64,000 bases of DNA from Pseudomonas sp. SLFW (GTDB lineage Bacteria; Pseudomonadota; Gammaproteobacteria; Pseudomonadales; Pseudomonadaceae). The notes under the pieces are model-generated. The model had not been told where the DNA came from and searched no databases. It saw only the letters and a list, made by a program, of their open reading frames with translations. Numbering within the stretch: position 1 is the first letter of the stretch; each line of letters opens with the position of its first letter. Below, piece by piece: positions 62,941-64,000 of the stretch. The stretch is taken from contig NZ_JAAAKW010000008.1 of the NCBI RefSeq assembly GCF_009905615.1, forward strand, positions 124,001-188,000, in the 5' to 3' direction. The position numbers were made by a program, and so were the translations under genes.

Positions 62941-63576
62941 TCAAACGCGAGAACACAGCAGTTTCATCCCCGCCGCGCCATACACAAAGGCGAGTGTACC
63001 TTCGATCCATCGGCGAGCCTTGCGATAGCCGCGCACCATGGGGCCGGTGGAAAACGCGATGGCATAGCCGCAGAAAATGGTGACGCTCAGCACCGCGCAA
63101 CCGGCGAGGATAATGGCGACTGTTGTCGACGATGCGTCTGGACCCAACCCCAGTGTCATCGTCGCCACCCAGCCCAGCAGCGCTTTCGGGTTGGTGATGT
63201 GCATGAGCAGTCCGCGCTGGTAAAGCTTCGACGCGGAAAGGGAAGGGGTCGCTGTTGCTACCCGGGCGATACGCTCATCGGAGGTCAGCGCGGATCGAGC
63301 CGCCTTGATCGCCAGAAACAGCAGGTAAGCCCCACCTGCCACCTTGAGGAGCACGAGCGCTTGAGCGTATTGGGTCAGCAAGGCGGAAATCCCGGTGGCC
63401 GCCATCGTTCCCCAGAAAAACGACCCGCTGATCACGCCAGCCGCGAGCGCCAGTGCTGATCGCCTGCCTTGGTGCATGGCGACACCCATGATGCGCATGT
63501 TGCTCGGTCCGGGGCTGGCGGCGCCGACGATGTAGGCGGTGAACACCAGCAGGAAGTGATGAACGTCGGGTGACAT
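62941..63576 (-). CDS. LysE-family amino acid exporter
   Basis: A 211-residue membrane protein with about six hydrophobic segments. The family motif near the N-terminus is GAASPGPSNMRIMGVAMHQGRRS (residues about 18-40). It should export amino acids or homoserine-lactone-like solutes, as LysE/RhtB proteins do. ATG 63576 follows AAGGAGTACGC. Forms a possible unit with the glycosylase gene downstream. Confidence 0.9.
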   Translation of the reverse strand: MSPDVHHFLLVFTAYIVGAASPGPSNMRIMGVAMHQGRRSALALAAGVISGSFFWGTMAATGISALLTQYAQALVLLKVAGGAYLLFLAIKAARSALTSDERIARVATATPSLSASKLYQRGLLMHITNPKALLGWVATMTLGLGPDASSTTVAIILAGCAVLSVTIFCGYAIAFSTGPMVRGYRKARRWIEGTLAFVYGAAGMKLLCSRV

Positions 63577-63935
63577 GCGTACTCCTTCACGTAAGGGGCG
63601 GCTCGGGCTGTGAGTATCGGGCAAACAAAAGCGACGGCTTCTAGAGTGCCCGAGGCGGGTGGGTGCGAACAGATACAGATGTGAGGAGGCCATGCGTCGG
63701 TCTGTATTCCGAGGCCGGTGCGTGCCGTGCTTGAAGGAGAGGCCGCCATTGGTCTAAATCGGCGAGCTATCGACCGCCCATTCGGGCACTGGTAAGAAAA
63801 TTGTCACCTGCGCCGATTACGGTGGACGCTCCCATCGTGCTGAGACAAAAACGTGGATAAATCAGCCATCCCTCCTGCCGTTTGCCGTATTTCTCGCACT
63901 GCGTTTTCTGCGCCTCAACAGATGACCACCCAACC
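63577..63935. other. Intergenic region at the right end
   Basis: About 360 bp upstream of the LysE gene. No recognised gene; presumably promoters for the LysE gene and the partial gene that follows. Confidence 0.45.
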
Positions 63936-64000
63936 ATGACCGCCATTCAGTCTGCCGACTTCACTTTCGACGACAGGCGTGAGCACTCATCGCATGATCA
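63936..64000 (+). CDS. Possible start of a gene running off the window
   Basis: An open frame from ATG 63936 (MTAIQSADFTFDD) continues to the window edge. No strong ribosome-binding site is seen and the family cannot be told from 21 residues. Confidence 0.3.
   Translation, partial: MTAIQSADFTFDDRREHSSHD

Noticed and set aside
61909..63459. 516-codon open frame antisense to the AlkA and LysE genes
   Set aside because: Spans two clear genes on the other strand; composition typical of a shadow.

Overview
The window is chromosomal DNA from a Pseudomonas species, probably of the fluorescens/syringae lineage. The gene order rimO-kup, mprF pair, dinB, proS-oprD, HIT-slyX-cold shock-dps-aspS-yebC-ruvCAB-ybgC-tolQRAB-pal-cpoB-queE-queC-tRNA-Lys matches, from memory, the P. 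aeruginosa PAO1 PA0916-PA0976.1 segment. Two initiator tRNA genes, an OprD-family porin, an MvaT-family silencer and a REP-type inverted repeat fit the same assignment.

Layout. (1) 1-7.3 kb: end of a nitrilase-family amidohydrolase, an APC permease, a Zur-type operator in front of zinc-independent ribosomal protein L31, a GNAT acetyltransferase, rimO and kup, then a REPIN. (2) 7.3-12 kb: a translationally coupled aminoacyl-phosphatidylglycerol synthase (mprF) and AcvB/VirJ-type hydrolase, then two tRNA-fMet genes with matching promoters and terminators. (3) 12-21.5 kb: dinB, a lipoprotein, proS, an OprD-family porin, a 1-kb stretch without genes, HIT/slyX, a membrane-anchored cold-shock-domain protein, dps and a ribbon-helix-helix protein. 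(4) 21.7-34 kb: aspS, yebC, ruvCAB, the complete tol-pal cluster, queE/queC and tRNA-Lys.

(5) 34-54.3 kb is accessory. A 25-nt exact direct repeat links the terminator just after tRNA-Lys (34078-34102) to 54286-54310, where only the 3' half of that terminator hairpin is present. This looks like the footprint of a roughly 20-kb insertion or replacement with no surviving integrase. It carries a Ser-rich unknown protein, an exported Asp-nucleophile alpha/beta hydrolase, a LysR / PLP C-S lyase / polar amino acid ABC importer module, a DJ-1-like protein, an extra MvaT-family silencer, an orphan sensor kinase coupled to an AhpD-like protein, and stress genes (Zn alcohol dehydrogenase, DUF72, DUF4142, Mn catalase, a broken DUF892 gene, an RcnB-like protein).

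(6) 54.3-64 kb: cytochrome b561, three glycosyltransferases of different families, an MFS exporter, a GAF-PAS-PAS hybrid histidine kinase, an AlkA-type glycosylase and a LysE-type exporter. No CRISPR array, IS element, integrase, rRNA or replication origin was seen. Protein names rest on motifs and family memory; no database search was run.
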